DNA of 64,000 bases, taken from the NCBI GenBank assembly GCA_014843695.1, contig CM026401.1, forward strand, positions 51,825,450 through 51,889,449, given 5' to 3'. Positions 26,186-36,491 of the stretch are shown here, one piece after another. The notes under the pieces were generated by a model. It did no database searches and was not told the origin of the DNA. It saw only the letters and a list, made by a program, of their open reading frames with translations. This DNA comes from Archivesica marissinica (Eukaryota > Mollusca > Bivalvia > Venerida > Vesicomyidae). The position numbers and the translations under genes were made by a program. Every line of letters begins with the position of its first letter. Within the stretch, counting starts at the first letter, position 1.

Positions 26186-26211
26186 GGCACGTACTAGTAC
26201 CAGGTTAAATA

Positions 26212-26290
26212 TATGCCTTCTCCGTGGCCTAGTGGTTAAGGCGTCCACCTACGGAGCGGGAGTCGGACGGGAGTTCCAAGGTTCGACGCT
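26212..26290 (+). mobile_element. tRNA-like SINE head of another type
   Basis: CTCCGTGGCCTAGTGGTTAA has an A-box-like sequence and AAGGTTCGACGC a B-box-like sequence at tRNA-like spacing. The arms do not form a convincing intact tRNA, so this is more likely a SINE head. Confidence 0.4.
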
Positions 26291-26439
26291 TATAGTAGTC
26301 ATTTTACATGAAATAGGGCATACAGAGGTAGGCTATATGTCTTGTGCCTGGTCTATTGTTAAGTGCACATTTAGAAGAAATATACAACGTTTAAAAACAG
26401 TCTAGACAAACATTTCAATGAGAAACAATACGCCAACTC

Positions 26440-26662
26440 GACGGATTACACACAGAGCGTGTGTTTTACGTTTATTTATCGTCACTACCGGTTGCACATG
26501 TGAGCAACGCCTCCTGAAGAGATTAGTCGTTTTAGATGTTGGAGGACAGTGCATGATACAGACAGAGACTCATTCCAGAGTCTCGTCTGGTTCTTTTACG
26601 TGCACGGTGTAAAGCACCGACACGAGACCTCGGTTTAATGTCCCATCTGAAAGACTGTTAAT
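26440..26662 (-). mobile_element. SINE-4, head-less
   Basis: The minus-strand tail (TTTATTTATCGTCACTACCG on plus) and body up to the CAGTCTTTCAGATGGGAC block are present. The tRNA head is missing. Confidence 0.8.
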
Positions 26663-26915
26663 TTTATCTGCCAGCCATCCCAATTACTCGATCGATGATT
26701 CTGGGTCAATTCTTAGAACTAACAGTTCAAGAGTCGATGCACACTATTTCGGCCATATTGGATTTCTGATTTGACTACTATATAGTTACCCTGGTGATCC
26801 ATACCTTCCATAATTATGTTTCATCAACAGTTGGAAATATAATTTCAAATGGCAACCACTATGTATTTCAAATCACGTGTTAATCACACTGACCCATCGA
26901 TGTAATACTATACCG

Positions 26916-27090
26916 CTGGAGCCGTTACGATTGTGCCCTTAGGCAAGGCATTTAAATTCCACGTTGCATCTTCTCTCTCCCTCGTGGCGATGGATTCCAT
27001 CAGGAATGAGGTCTCGAGAGTGATTAATATAAGTTGACATAACTTGTTTCGCAATCGAGCTCAAATAAATTTGTATAAACACAATATAGT
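26916..27090 (+). mobile_element. SINE-1, 5'-truncated
   Basis: Starts CGCTGGAGCCGTTACG after the B box and keeps body and tail to AAATAAATTTGTATAAAC. Confidence 0.8.
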
Positions 27091-27563
27091 CCTTGCCACA
27101 TAGCCTTCTCTCCCGTAAACCGCTTGAACAAAAACGTTTTCTGGACAAATAGGAATTTATGTGATAAGAATTACTGCTATGTGTTCGTATTAAAGGTATT
27201 AAAATTGTCTAATTATTTTCAGGGAACTAGTTCCAAGCTTTCACATGTGTACGCATATACATACAGGCTTGAGCTGGAATCCGGAAATGGTCAGGTCAAT
27301 CTATTTACGCAGTTGAAATTCTGCAACAATAATTGGTTCCCATATGATTCGCGGATGTTCCAGCAGGGATGAGGTATATACTATTATGTTGGACAGGGTT
27401 TCATGTTATTGTCAACAAGTTTGCATTTAATTACTAAATTATGCCCTTTATAATTTATGCATTCACTCAATACACTATCCGAATGTGTACTATGCAGAGC
27501 GAGTTTTCAATCGTCCTTCTATTACATGTAATAGTTGTTCTTGTTCGTCTTGCCTTGCCATAT

Positions 27564-27722
27564 TTACTTTTTCTGCTTGTCTGGTTCTTTACTCTGAATT
27601 GTACTGTCAAGTAGCTCATCATCGTCGTCGACTGTATTCTCGGTACGGGGGAAGGAGTGGGGTTCTAAACAGTTTTCGTCATCAGATGGCACCATAATAT
27701 CTACCATGTCTAGGAAAATGTG
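27564..27722 (-). CDS. Possible terminal exon, acidic hypothetical protein
   Basis: After an acceptor-like TCTTATTTTGCAG on the minus strand (about 27750-27735), about 57 codons read as a varied protein. It is strongly acidic in the middle (VDDDDELLD) with a basic end (KEPDKQKK) and then a stop. The acidic tail resembles the C-termini of some pogo/Tigger transposases, and pogo-like terminal sequence begins next to it at 27756. I could not recognise a domain. It could be a transposase tail, a host exon or chance. Confidence 0.25.
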   Translation of the reverse strand, partial: HIFLDMVDIMVPSDDENCLEPHSFPRTENTVDDDDELLDSTIQSKEPDKQKK

Positions 27723-27755
27723 AATTAATTTACCTGCAAAATAAGACGCAGTGTT

Positions 27756-27915
27756 AGTGGTCACCTCCATTAAGCAGACAACCTATACTAAGCAACCAAT
27801 TTTCAGATTCACAATATGCTGTTTTATTATATATCTGCGCCATCTATTAAGCAGCCACCTGTGCTAAGCAGCCATTTTCTATGATTCCTGAGACTGGCTG
27901 CTTAAGACAGATTTG
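27756..27915. mobile_element. Pogo/Tigger-like terminal sequence
   Basis: Contains CACCTCCATTAAGCAGACAA and several AAGCAGCCA repeats. The same block occurs at 30118-30235 behind CAGTCAACCCTG, a start of the kind seen in pogo/Tigger TIRs. The family call is an inference. Confidence 0.45.
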
Positions 27916-28028
27916 ACAGGTTTCTCTGTATTCAACAATATAACCACTGCTAACCACTGCGCTAATCGGACAGCACTGCTGTTTTCGTGAGGATCAGATG
28001 CTGAGTGATGTCGCAACAATTCCATTAA

Positions 28029-28267
28029 CTCTTTCAGCGCCGAATAAATTCAGAGTATGTGCAAACAACATAGATCCAGATCAGCCGCGGCGTAACGCCG
28101 CGTCTGATCAGGATCTATGTTGTATGCTATTCGGATAGGTGCTTCAGCTCCACTGTCTGAAGAGCAATCAGCATATAGCTTGATCAGACGGCATGTTCTG
28201 TTCTGTCCGATCGGGTTCTCTACTTTTTTACAAAGTCGCTTTTATGCGACATTGGCGGTGAAAGAGA
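28029..28267. mobile_element. Palindromic MITE, piggyBac-like ends
   Basis: Inverted ends CTCTTTCAGCGCCGA and (reversed) CTCTTTCACCGCCAA are bordered by TTAA on the left and ATAA on the right, suggesting a decayed TTAA target. It contains a near-perfect 57-bp palindrome at 28067-28123 (AACATAGATCC ... GGATCTATGTT). Confidence 0.6.
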
Positions 28268-28529
28268 TAATATTACATTGTACGTACAGTTGTTGAATTT
28301 CTTTGCATAGAGAATGCGTCTATTCCTATTTTAAGCTGTATAATTATTCGCTAGAACAGAATTGTGCCAATCGTATTAGAATACGCAAGAATGTTACGGT
28401 ATGAACAAACACGTGCGTTTAATAAACGTTTACGGTAGCAATACATTAAATCATTCTGGAACATTTAATAAATGCGAAACAACAGGTGTGAACTATATCA
28501 AACTTAAACAATTGCATTAGGTCATTAAC

Positions 28530-28797
28530 CGCCTTCGTGGTCGAGTGGTTACGGTCGCTGACTTGTATACCACTGTAACCATCTCTGATGGTCACTTGTT
28601 CGAACCCCGCTCAGGCCGTGTCTCATTTATATGAAACAGATAGCAGTTTCTTACGGAGGTTGGTGCACAAAGTACTGGTTAACCACTGGAGCCTGCCCAG
28701 GAAAAGTGTTGTTAGGTAACCTGCCCGTCGCTCAAATGGAAAACCGGTAGCGACGTTAAATAAACTTCAATAAAAAAAAATTTAAAAAAAAAAAATT
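28530..28797 (+). mobile_element. SINE-2, full-length with A-rich end
   Basis: Head CTTCGTGGTCGAGTGGTTAC, B box TTGTTCGAACCCC, body, GTCGC...GCGAC tail and a long A-rich end. Confidence 0.9.
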
Positions 28798-28892
28798 TAG
28801 GTCATTATTTGTAATATGTGCACACTGTCTATACTGTAACATATTGGTGGAATGTCTTTCTCGTGGTGCATAAAACGATTAATTTGAAATTT

Positions 28893-29105
28893 GGTGTATA
28901 CCACTGTAACCTATCATCATTGATGGTCACGGGTTGGAGCCCTGCTCAGACCGTGTCTCTTTATATGAACATGTTGGTAGTTTCTTACTGAGGTTGGTGC
29001 ATCAAGTACTGATTAACCACTGGAGCATGCCCATGAAAGGTGATGTTAGGTAAACTGTCGTCGTTTATATGGGCAACCGGTGGCGACGATAACTAAACGT
29101 AAGCA
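28893..29105 (+). mobile_element. SINE-2, 5'-truncated
   Basis: Starts at GTATACCACTGTAACCTATC and keeps body and tail (GGCAACCGGTGGCGACGATA). Confidence 0.85.
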
Positions 29106-29235
29106 AAATTGGTGTATGTCTGTACATTGCACCTACATAAGGGTGTGCAACGGAAACCTATAATTTGCTACGAAGAAACATGGGTACAATAGTCTGATTT
29201 TGTACATCTCTAAACGGTGTACTGATTAATAATCA

Positions 29236-29398
29236 GACCGTGTCTCATTTATATGAAAACGTTGGCAGTTTCTTACGGAGGTTGGTGCACCCAAGTACTG
29301 GTTAACCGCTGGAGCCTGCCCAGGAAAGGTGTTGTTAGGTAAACTGCCCGCCGGCGATATAGCCCAAAATGGTGCTGATGCAGGCGTAAAACCCGAAA
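29236..29398 (+). mobile_element. SINE-2, variant tail 2b, 5'-truncated
   Basis: Body from CAGACCGTGTCTC onward, then the alternative tail GATATAGCCCAAAATGGTGC as in the copy at 5740. Overlapping frames of 80-90 codons here are SINE-derived. Confidence 0.8.
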
Positions 29399-29619
29399 TA
29401 TAACATAATATAACATAACTGCTACATAGACACATATTACTGTGTGCCACGATATATGTAAATAATAGAATTTCATTTTCCAATTGGGACATTTAATTAC
29501 GGTGCGTGTATGTGGTCGCACGGCCGTTTCTATTTAATTATACTTATTCTTCCCATTTGAAGAATATTAAGTAGTAACCCCGCTGTTATGGGCTTTGGCC
29601 TATTATGTTTGCCTCTGTT

Positions 29620-29797
29620 TGTATGTGAGATGGTACGGTGGTCGCCAGATCGGACAGGTGGGTTTTCTCCGGGTACTCCGGTTTCCTCCCACACGAATGA
29701 CCACATTTAGCTTTCATCCGCGCCAACGAGAGTGATTAATATAAGTTGTTAGAACTTGCTTCGCAATCGTTGTAAAATAAATAAAGTTTAAACTTAA
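29620..29797 (+). mobile_element. SINE-3, head-less
   Basis: Starts TATGTGAGATGGTACGGTGG and keeps body and shared tail, ending AAAATAAATAAAGTTTAAAC. Confidence 0.85.
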
Positions 29798-30117
29798 ACT
29801 TTAAACTCTGTATGTATACAGGGTAACTCAAAAGATAGTTGATGGATTTTGATGAAACGATGTGAATATATGTGTGAGGTTATATATGTGTGAGGTTGCT
29901 CAGAGAGGATATGGTTCCATTTTGGAATACATCGGTAAAGACCTTTGGTCAGTGTGGTCAACGAAGTGTAAACTATACATAGTTGTAACTGGAGGGCTAT
30001 TAACTACATTACATATGTATTATACGATACAACCAAAGTTAGTTTTCCATTTAGTAAATATATACAATATACCAGACACATACAGACTATATATACATAT
30101 ATAATATAATGTACACA
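29798..30117. other. No gene seen
   Basis: AT-rich with TA/CA runs. The 80-codon frame at 29862 is Tyr/Leu-rich with no recognisable family. Confidence 0.4.
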
Positions 30118-30240
30118 TACAGTCAACCCTGTCTTTGTGTGGTTACTTCCATTAAGCAGCCAACCTGTATTAAGCAGCCAGTTAACATATCCCCAATGTG
30201 ATGTTTTATTATACATTTGACTGCATACTCTTTGTGTAAA
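30118..30240. mobile_element. Pogo/Tigger-like terminal sequence, second copy
   Basis: CAGTCAACCCTGTCTTTGTG followed by TTAAGCAGCCAACC and TATTAAGCAGCCAG. Same orientation as 27756-27915, so the two do not form a TIR pair. Confidence 0.45.
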
Positions 30241-30567
30241 ACAGGTCACACACGTGTGTTGTTATTGTATAAAATAAATAAAACCTTACCGTGAAGTTAA
30301 TTTAATCCAAAATGTTGAGATATTGTTAAATGGAAACATGTACATGAGAAAAACATTGAAAACACATCATGTGGTTGATTAATAGTAAATGCAATAATGA
30401 ACTCTGCACTTATCGTGTTGCAAAATGATCAGTATTGTATCAGGTCAGATGTACAAGATACAATAAGTAGTACATCCCTTTATTAAATACATGTACATAC
30501 CACTTAACTTTCCTAGTGTTTATTCAAGTTAGCAATAGAAAGCCAATATAGATAATTCATTGCATAG
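30241..30567. other. No gene seen
   Basis: AT-rich lead-in to the 54-bp satellite. No protein-like frame. Confidence 0.4.
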
Positions 30568-31690
30568 TTTGGGGTCAATATAGCTCCGTCCATATTTTGG
30601 GCCACGGTAACTCTTTCCGTCGTTTGGGTCAATATAGCTTCGTCCATATTTTGGGCCAAGGTAACTCCTTCCGTAGTTTATGTCAATATAGCTCCGTCCA
30701 TATTTTGGGCCAAGGTAACTCCTTCCGTAGTTTATGTCAATATAGCTCCGTCCATATTTTGGGCCAAGGTAACTCCTTCCGTAGTTTATGTCAATATAGC
30801 TCCGTCCATATTTTGGGCCAAGGTAACTCCTTCCGTAGTTTGGGTCAATATAACTCCGTCCATATGTTGGGCCAAGGTAACTCCTTCCGTAGTTTGGGTC
30901 AATATAGCTCCATCCATATGTTGGGCCAAGGTAACTCCTTCCGTCGTTTGGGGTCAATATAGCTCCGTCCATATTTTGGGCCAAGGTAACCCCTTCCGTC
31001 GTTTGGGTTCAATATATCTCCATCCATATTTTGGGCCAAGGTAACCCTTTCCGTCGTTTGGGTCAATATATCTCCGTCCATATTTTGGGCCAAGGTAACC
31101 CGTTCCGTCGTTTGGTTCAATATAGCTCCATCCATATGTTGGGCCAAGGTAACCCCTTCCGTCGTGTGGGTCAATATAGCTCCGTCCTTATTGTGGGCCA
31201 AGGTAACTCCTTCCGTCGTTTGGGGTCAATATAGCTCCGTCCATATGTTGGGCCAAGGTAACCCCTTCCGTCGTTTGGGTCAATATATCTCCGTCCATAT
31301 GTTGGGCCAAGGCAACCCCTTCCGTCGTTTGGGTCAATATATCTCCATCCATATGTTGGGCCAAGGTAACCCCTTCCGTCGTGTGGGTCAATATAGCTCC
31401 GTCCTTATTGTGGGCCAAGGTAACTCCTTCCATCGTTTGGGGTCAATATAGTTCCGTCCATATTTTGGGCCAAGGTAACCCCTTCCGTCGTTGGGGTCAA
31501 TATAGCACCGTCCATATTTTGGGCCAAGGTAACTCTTTCCGTAGTTTGGGTCAATATATCTCCGTCCATATGTTGGGCCAAGGTAACCCCTTCCGCCGTT
31601 TAGGTCAATATATCTCCGTCTATATTTTGGTCCAAGGTAACTCTTTCCGTAGTTTGGGTCAATATATCTCCGTCCATATTTTGGGTCAAG
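30568..31690. repeat. 54-bp satellite D, about 21 copies
   Basis: The unit has two related 27-bp halves, one with CCAAGGTAACTCCTTCCGTA and one with TCAATATAGCTCCGTCCATA. The 54-bp period keeps frames open on both strands. The minus strand reads YGRSYLGPK / YGRSYIDPN repeats and breaks into other frames after 1-bp indels. A gene is not supported. Confidence 0.95.
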
Positions 31691-31975
31691 TTAATTCATT
31701 CCATAGTTTGTCACGATAATTACTTCCATAGTTTGTGTCACGATAACTCCTTCCATAGTTTGTGTCACGATAACTCCTTCCATAGTTTGTGTCACGATAA
31801 CTCCTTCCATAGTTTGTGTCACGATAACTCCTTCCATAGTTTGTGCCACGATAACTCCTTCCATAGTTTGTGTCACGATAACTCCTTCCATAGTTTGTGT
31901 CACGATAACTCCTTCCATAGTTTGTGTCACGATAACCCCTTCCATAGTTGGTGTCACGATAACTCCTTCCATAGT
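31691..31975. repeat. 27-bp satellite E, about 10 copies
   Basis: Near-identical copies of TCACGATAACTCCTTCCATA plus GTTTGTG. It matches the half-unit of the adjoining 54-bp satellite. Confidence 0.95.
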
Positions 31976-32141
31976 GCGGGAAACTTCAACGCAATAATTC
32001 CTTTGTTTGGCTCAATTCAAATCAAGATGTCCATTGTTTGAGTCAATACAATGCAGTATGTCCTTTGTTTGAGTAAAGACAACTCGAGATTTCAAGTTTG
32101 CACTAAACAAACAAAAGGACCATACTCCTTTGTTTCAGGAA
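31976..32141. repeat. Degenerate edge of the 27-bp satellite
   Basis: Four spaced, diverged CCTTTGTTTGAGTCAA-like blocks (about 32000, 32029, 32060 and 32127) fade out of the array. Confidence 0.5.
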
Positions 32142-32153
32142 AACTTATGATGC

Positions 32154-32391
32154 TGTAAGTTCGATCCCCCGTCTGACCCTAATAAAATTAACAGTCTTTC
32201 AGATGGGACGTTAAACCGAGGTATCGTGTCAGTGCTTTACACCGTGCACATAAAAGAACCAGAGGAGACTCTGTAATGGGTCTCTCTGTGTATCATTGCA
32301 CTATCCTCCAAAATCTAAAATGACTAATATCTTCAGGAGGCGTCGCTCATATGGGCAACCGGTAGCGACGATAAATAAACGTAAAACACAC
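32154..32391 (+). mobile_element. SINE-4, truncated at the B box, 12-bp TSD
   Basis: Flanked by AACTTATGATGC at 32142-32153 and 32392-32403. Starts near AAGTTCGATCCCCC and ends GCGACGATAAATAAACGTAA. The intact target duplication shows that a 5'-truncated copy was inserted. Confidence 0.92.
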
Positions 32392-32403
32392 AACTTATGA
32401 TGC

Positions 32404-33711
32404 GAACCATATGCTCAGGCACGCAGTATAGCTTCGGTAACAACTCGAATTGTGCACTGTTTGCTTATCGAGGTGGGCAAAACAAGGTCAAGAAATCTCC
32501 CAGTGTGCGCATAGACAAGCAGTTTGTTTCTCAAGACAAATTGGGTGTTGCAGGTTGCTTAGCCCTGTAAGCTATATTATGTCAAAGAAGAAGACTTCCA
32601 TCGTTTGCACAGTATACGTTCGAGACAGCTGGAGTTATTCACAATAGCAACATATTATATATAATAGTTACCGCATTGCTTGCCTACATGTCCAGCAATA
32701 TACATGGGCTACACCATACCATATACAATATTGTTAAATAATGTCAGAAATAGATTTTGCTCCGTTTGCTCAGCCAATCAACATATCAAAATTTAATCGT
32801 ATTTATTTTCAGACCAAGGCCCGTTTGTGGCATTTGGGGCCTGCTTATTTATTTAATATTTTGGTAACACCATATGTCTACTAATTATCATTTACGATGA
32901 TTATACAAATATAATATTACTTTATCAGAACATACGTCAAAAACATGAAACACAGCATTAACAATGATATATATTTTAATTCTCTGAATTATACCTGATT
33001 GAGCATTACATGCACATTTTCAAACAATTATACAAATTATATATTCATATGAATAAATCAATGTAAATTTTGTCATTGCCTGTCTCACCTGATGATCATT
33101 TTTAACTACAGGAGCATGCAATTGTATCTATGAGCTCAGTACCAGTATTGTATATATCTAACTAATATGTACTGACACCATGAACAATGTGCACTTTCAT
33201 ATTGAGCGTTACATTTTCGTTACAAATTTTAGAATTATGGATTTTACTATCATGAGTGAAGAAAATAATCCTTCGCACATTGCATTAATGTACCCAATAT
33301 TTACGCGTGTAGACGTCCACATTTGCCTATATTTTTGTCTAAAAGGATATAAATTTTACATCTAAGGCAAATGCATAGTTTCCTTTGGGTTTCAGTTTAT
33401 ATATACACTCCACACACAATTCCTAATCGGTCACCTGGTGTTTTACAGTATTTGGAGCAAACTAATAACCATATAATATCATTATTCACACCATCTTATT
33501 TGTTATATGTTATTATATATGTTTATGCAATGATTGAAGTATATACATCTTGAATAAAATGTATTAAATAACAAAATGAAACTATTTATATTGTATGTTA
33601 TTAATTGGTCCAAATATTATAAAACACAAGTTGACCGATTTGCTGAATGTATGTTGTTAGTCGCCCAAACGCATGTATGCAGTTGCGACCTTAAATAAAC
33701 TTACACATCAT
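32404..33711. other. 1.3 kb without recognised features
   Basis: AT-rich. Small frames (32450, 33180, 33371) have no family resemblance. A SINE-tail-like GCAGTTGCGACCTTAAATAA lies at about 33678-33700. Confidence 0.4.
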
Positions 33712-33890
33712 CATGGTTAACACGTTGGACTGCGAATCCAGGGATTGCAGGTTCGATCCCCCGACTGACACTAATACTATTAACAGTCTTTCAGATGGGA
33801 CTTTAAATCGATGTCTCCTGTGGTGCTTTACACCATGTACGTAAAAAAACAAGAAGAGACTCTGGAATGGGTATCTGTCTGTGCCATGTT
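33712..33890 (+). mobile_element. SINE-4, 3'-incomplete
   Basis: Head TGGTTAACACGTTGGACTGC with B box AGGTTCGATCCCC and body to about GAGACTCTGGAATGGG. The GTCGC...GCGAC tail is missing. Confidence 0.8.
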
Positions 33891-34152
33891 TCTATAGCAA
33901 CCAGAAAATGGGTTTCAAAATCATGGTCTTTTGACCTGCTTTTACCGATATAGATTTAACAGTCATGTCAAAAATGAACGTGCTGGATATCTAATGACTT
34001 CACAAGCTAACTGATGTCAGACGACGGACAGACCATCGAATTAAACGTTGACAGATGGACATACAATTTGGACACCGGGCAAAAGATGATCACAACAGCT
34101 CACATTGAGCAGTTTGACGAGCTAAACAACAATATATCACAGATTTTGAAAT

Positions 34153-35564
34153 TTATAGTTTTGCCACCGAATTTTCATCAACTAAGTCTTTTAACCTCAA
34201 ATTACATATATGTTTAACCTCATTGATACCTGTGTTTGCCTCTATTTCTGCTGTGTTTCTTAGTCTACTCTCTAGACCAAGCAACATTGCATCCTTCTTA
34301 TTTTCTCTGGCACATATAACAAATGGAAAACCGAACAAGTTCTTGTATTTCATATTCAGTTCTGACATTTTTTCACTTTCTTCCGCCGTCATGTTATTGA
34401 GCCCGGCACTTGCTTGTTCTCGCACCGACTCTGATGAAAGACTTCCGGACTGTGCCAGTTTACCGGCGAGATCCGGAAAGAGCCGGAGAACACCGGCCTT
34501 ATCTGAAGAAACAAATACATATATTGATACACTTATTTGTTTGTGTTGGGCGTTTACGGTCACGTTAACAGCTTTAGTCATACGATGACTGTCCAACTAC
34601 TATTGGTGGAGGAAGAACCCGGGTGCCCATCCGAGCAGTATTACCGGAGTAGCTCCAGCGGCACTCCACACGCCAGCTGGATAGCTTCCTCGCATGAAAT
34701 AAGTTTACTTTGATATTATTTACATGTATATAACAGCTACAATCATATTACAAATAGATAATAAACAAATGGGCTGGGCTTCCAATAGAAAGGATTTGAA
34801 CACGACAGAATGTATGTGGCATAAATGAAAGCTGAAAACATGTACATGGTGCATTTTACAAAATTGAATATATTTAGTCCAGCTACTATTGGTGGAGGAA
34901 GAACCCGGTGCCCATCCGAGCAGTATTTCAATCATGGACGGGAACCCGTGTAAAACCAGCGACACCCCACAAGCCAGCTTGGTAGCATTTTACTTTGATA
35001 ACAATCACAATCATGTTACAAATAGATAATAAACAAATGGGTTGGGCCTCCCGTAGAAAGGATTTGAACACGACAGAATGTATGTGGACTAAATTAAAGC
35101 TGAAAACATGTACATGGTGCAGTTTACAAAATTGAATATATTTAGTCCGTGACTTTTTCATAGTAATGTAATAGGTTGCACACTCCAATGTCCAGTTTTC
35201 CAAGAACTTCACCTGCACAAGGAAGAAGGTAGTTGACTAGGCCAAGTGCCCTCTATATATTCTATATGAAAAGAAATTCACTCTGACCTCAAACAAGGGT
35301 GTAGCTTAATTTAATAATAATTTATATAAGGGTATAGCTAGGCAGCTCAGGGAGAACTATAACCTCACCTGTCATGGGAAGCTGATCCAGAAATGCGGCA
35401 AATCTAGATTGTAGCTCGTCGTAATTTCTGAACGGCCTGTGTCCCCACACAACAGCCGATGAAAGGGCACAGTGCCCGACTACGTTACCAAAGATGGATA
35501 TGAAGTCCTCATACGGCAGGCTGTTTACTTCTGATAAACACAGCTTCTTTATTCCAAGAGACAT
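34153..35564 (-). CDS. URAD: URAD-like (OHCU decarboxylase family), two exons
   Basis: Two exons are inferred: 35564-35369 (ATG to donor CAG|GTGAGG) and 34502-34153 (acceptor TTTCTTCAG to stop). They join in phase to 181 residues, close to vertebrate URAD. The family converts OHCU, a product of urate oxidation, to S-allantoin in peroxisomes. Exon 1 has the family start (EVNSLPYEDFISIFGNVVGH, then VVWGHRPF). Exon 2 has FPDLAGKLAQSG, REQASAGLN, the FGFPFVICAREN block and LRLKDLV. It ends in AKL, a plausible peroxisomal signal. Where the family has catalytic His in HPDLAG this copy has Phe (TTT), so activity is doubtful. The Glu of the REQ motif is kept. The 866-bp intron is filled with repeats. 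No promoter could be identified. Confidence 0.85.
34600..35150. repeat. ~275-bp compound tandem duplication in the URAD intron
   Basis: A SINE-like block (GGAGGAAGAACCCGGGTGCC, 34604-34690 and 34880-34990) is followed by a LINE-3'-end-like block (AATAAACAAATGGGCTGGGC, about 34741-34875 and 35010-35150). The pair is repeated in tandem with an offset of roughly 270-280 bp. Confidence 0.75.
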
Positions 35565-35923
35565 TCTGAGAATAAAAGGTAGAATTCTTGTGAAACACCT
35601 TAATTACGTCCACAAAGGAAGTTATATTTTTTTGTCTACGTGTAACTATTTATTTGTTTATCTGTTCATGATTATGCAACAGATACAGACGGATTTTCAT
35701 GACTAGTGGTAGTGGTAGTGTGGGTCTCGGGTCAAGGACGAACCAAATATATGTTGGAAGTGATCCGGATAGGGATACGGATCCAAATGATTGTATAGGT
35801 AAGCATTCTTCACAATTGTGAGATAGGGCAAATATGGACATGTAGGCTATGGACAGTTTGCTATATCCGCTACATATAGGAATAGACAACTGGTTTGTAT
35901 CCAAGTTATTACATGACAACTCA
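35565..35923. other. URAD upstream region
   Basis: 5' flank of the minus-strand URAD gene. I see no clear TATA box, CpG cluster or protein frame. A short (GTG/TAG) run lies near 35707. Confidence 0.3.
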
Positions 35924-35931
35924 GAATTATA

Positions 35932-36178
35932 GTTTAAACTTTATTTATTTTGCAACGATTGCGACGCAAGTTTTAACAACTTATAGTAATCACTATCGTT
36001 GGCGAGGATGAAAGCGTAAATGTGGCCAATCGTGTGGGAGGAAACCGGAGTACCCGGAGAAAACCAACCTGTCCAATCTGGCGACCATCGAACCATCTGA
36101 CATACTTCCCGGTCCGAGGATCGAACCCGGGTTGCATTGGTGAGAAGCGAGCGCGCTAACCACTGCGCTAATCGAACC
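35932..36178 (-). mobile_element. SINE-3, full-length, 8-bp TSD
   Basis: Full head to tail on the minus strand, flanked by GAATTATA at 35924-35931 and 36179-36186. Confidence 0.9.
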
Positions 36179-36197
36179 GAATTATAAACCAACATCA

Positions 36198-36491
36198 ATG
36201 AACAATTTGATGATTGGAGGCTTTACGGAAGTAAATGACGAAACACACCCGATAACTCCGGAATCAGTAAAAACGTTCCTACAAGCCGACTTAAATTCCT
36301 GGTTTTACAACGAAACAACGAAAAACAATATTGCAAAGGCTCAGCAGTTTGGAAATAAGCAATTAGAGAAACCGCTTAATGTGCTGGTGGTGGTTAGGGA
36401 AGTAACAGACAAAGATCTGGTTAAATCGTTCTGTGGGAAATCTCGTTACCAAAGAAACAGGTCCATGGTGTCCATAAGAGGTGTCTCATAA
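36198..36491 (+). CDS. Hypothetical 97-residue protein
   Basis: An ATG-started frame with balanced, protein-like composition. It starts MNNLMIGGFTEVNDETHPIT, has a central basic/polar segment and a hydrophobic strand (LNVLVVVREV), and ends VSIRGVS. The length and the start (M-x-GG near the N-terminus) recall type-1 cystatins (stefins, ~98 residues). No QVVAG-type loop is visible, so that similarity is weak. There is no obvious TATA box or poly(A) signal, and it starts 12 bp after the SINE-3 target duplication. It may be a small gene, one exon or chance. Confidence 0.3.
   Translation: MNNLMIGGFTEVNDETHPITPESVKTFLQADLNSWFYNETTKNNIAKAQQFGNKQLEKPLNVLVVVREVTDKDLVKSFCGKSRYQRNRSMVSIRGVS

Noticed and set aside
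27756..30240. One intact pogo element bounded by the two AAGCAGCCA blocks
   Set aside because: Both blocks have the same orientation and the interval holds SINEs and a MITE but no transposase domain.
29862..30249. Two overlapping 80-codon frames
   Set aside because: Tyr/Ile/Leu-rich translations of AT-rich sequence, partly in the pogo-like repeat.
31691..32041. Frames reading CHDNSFHSL and MEGVIVTQT
   Set aside because: Translation of the 27-bp satellite on both strands.
34014..34217. 67-codon plus frame MSDDGQTIELNVDRW
   Set aside because: Overlaps the 3' end of URAD on the other strand; no family and no downstream exon recognised.
34223..34588. 121-codon plus-strand frame over the URAD exon
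   Set aside because: Antisense shadow of the URAD coding exon.
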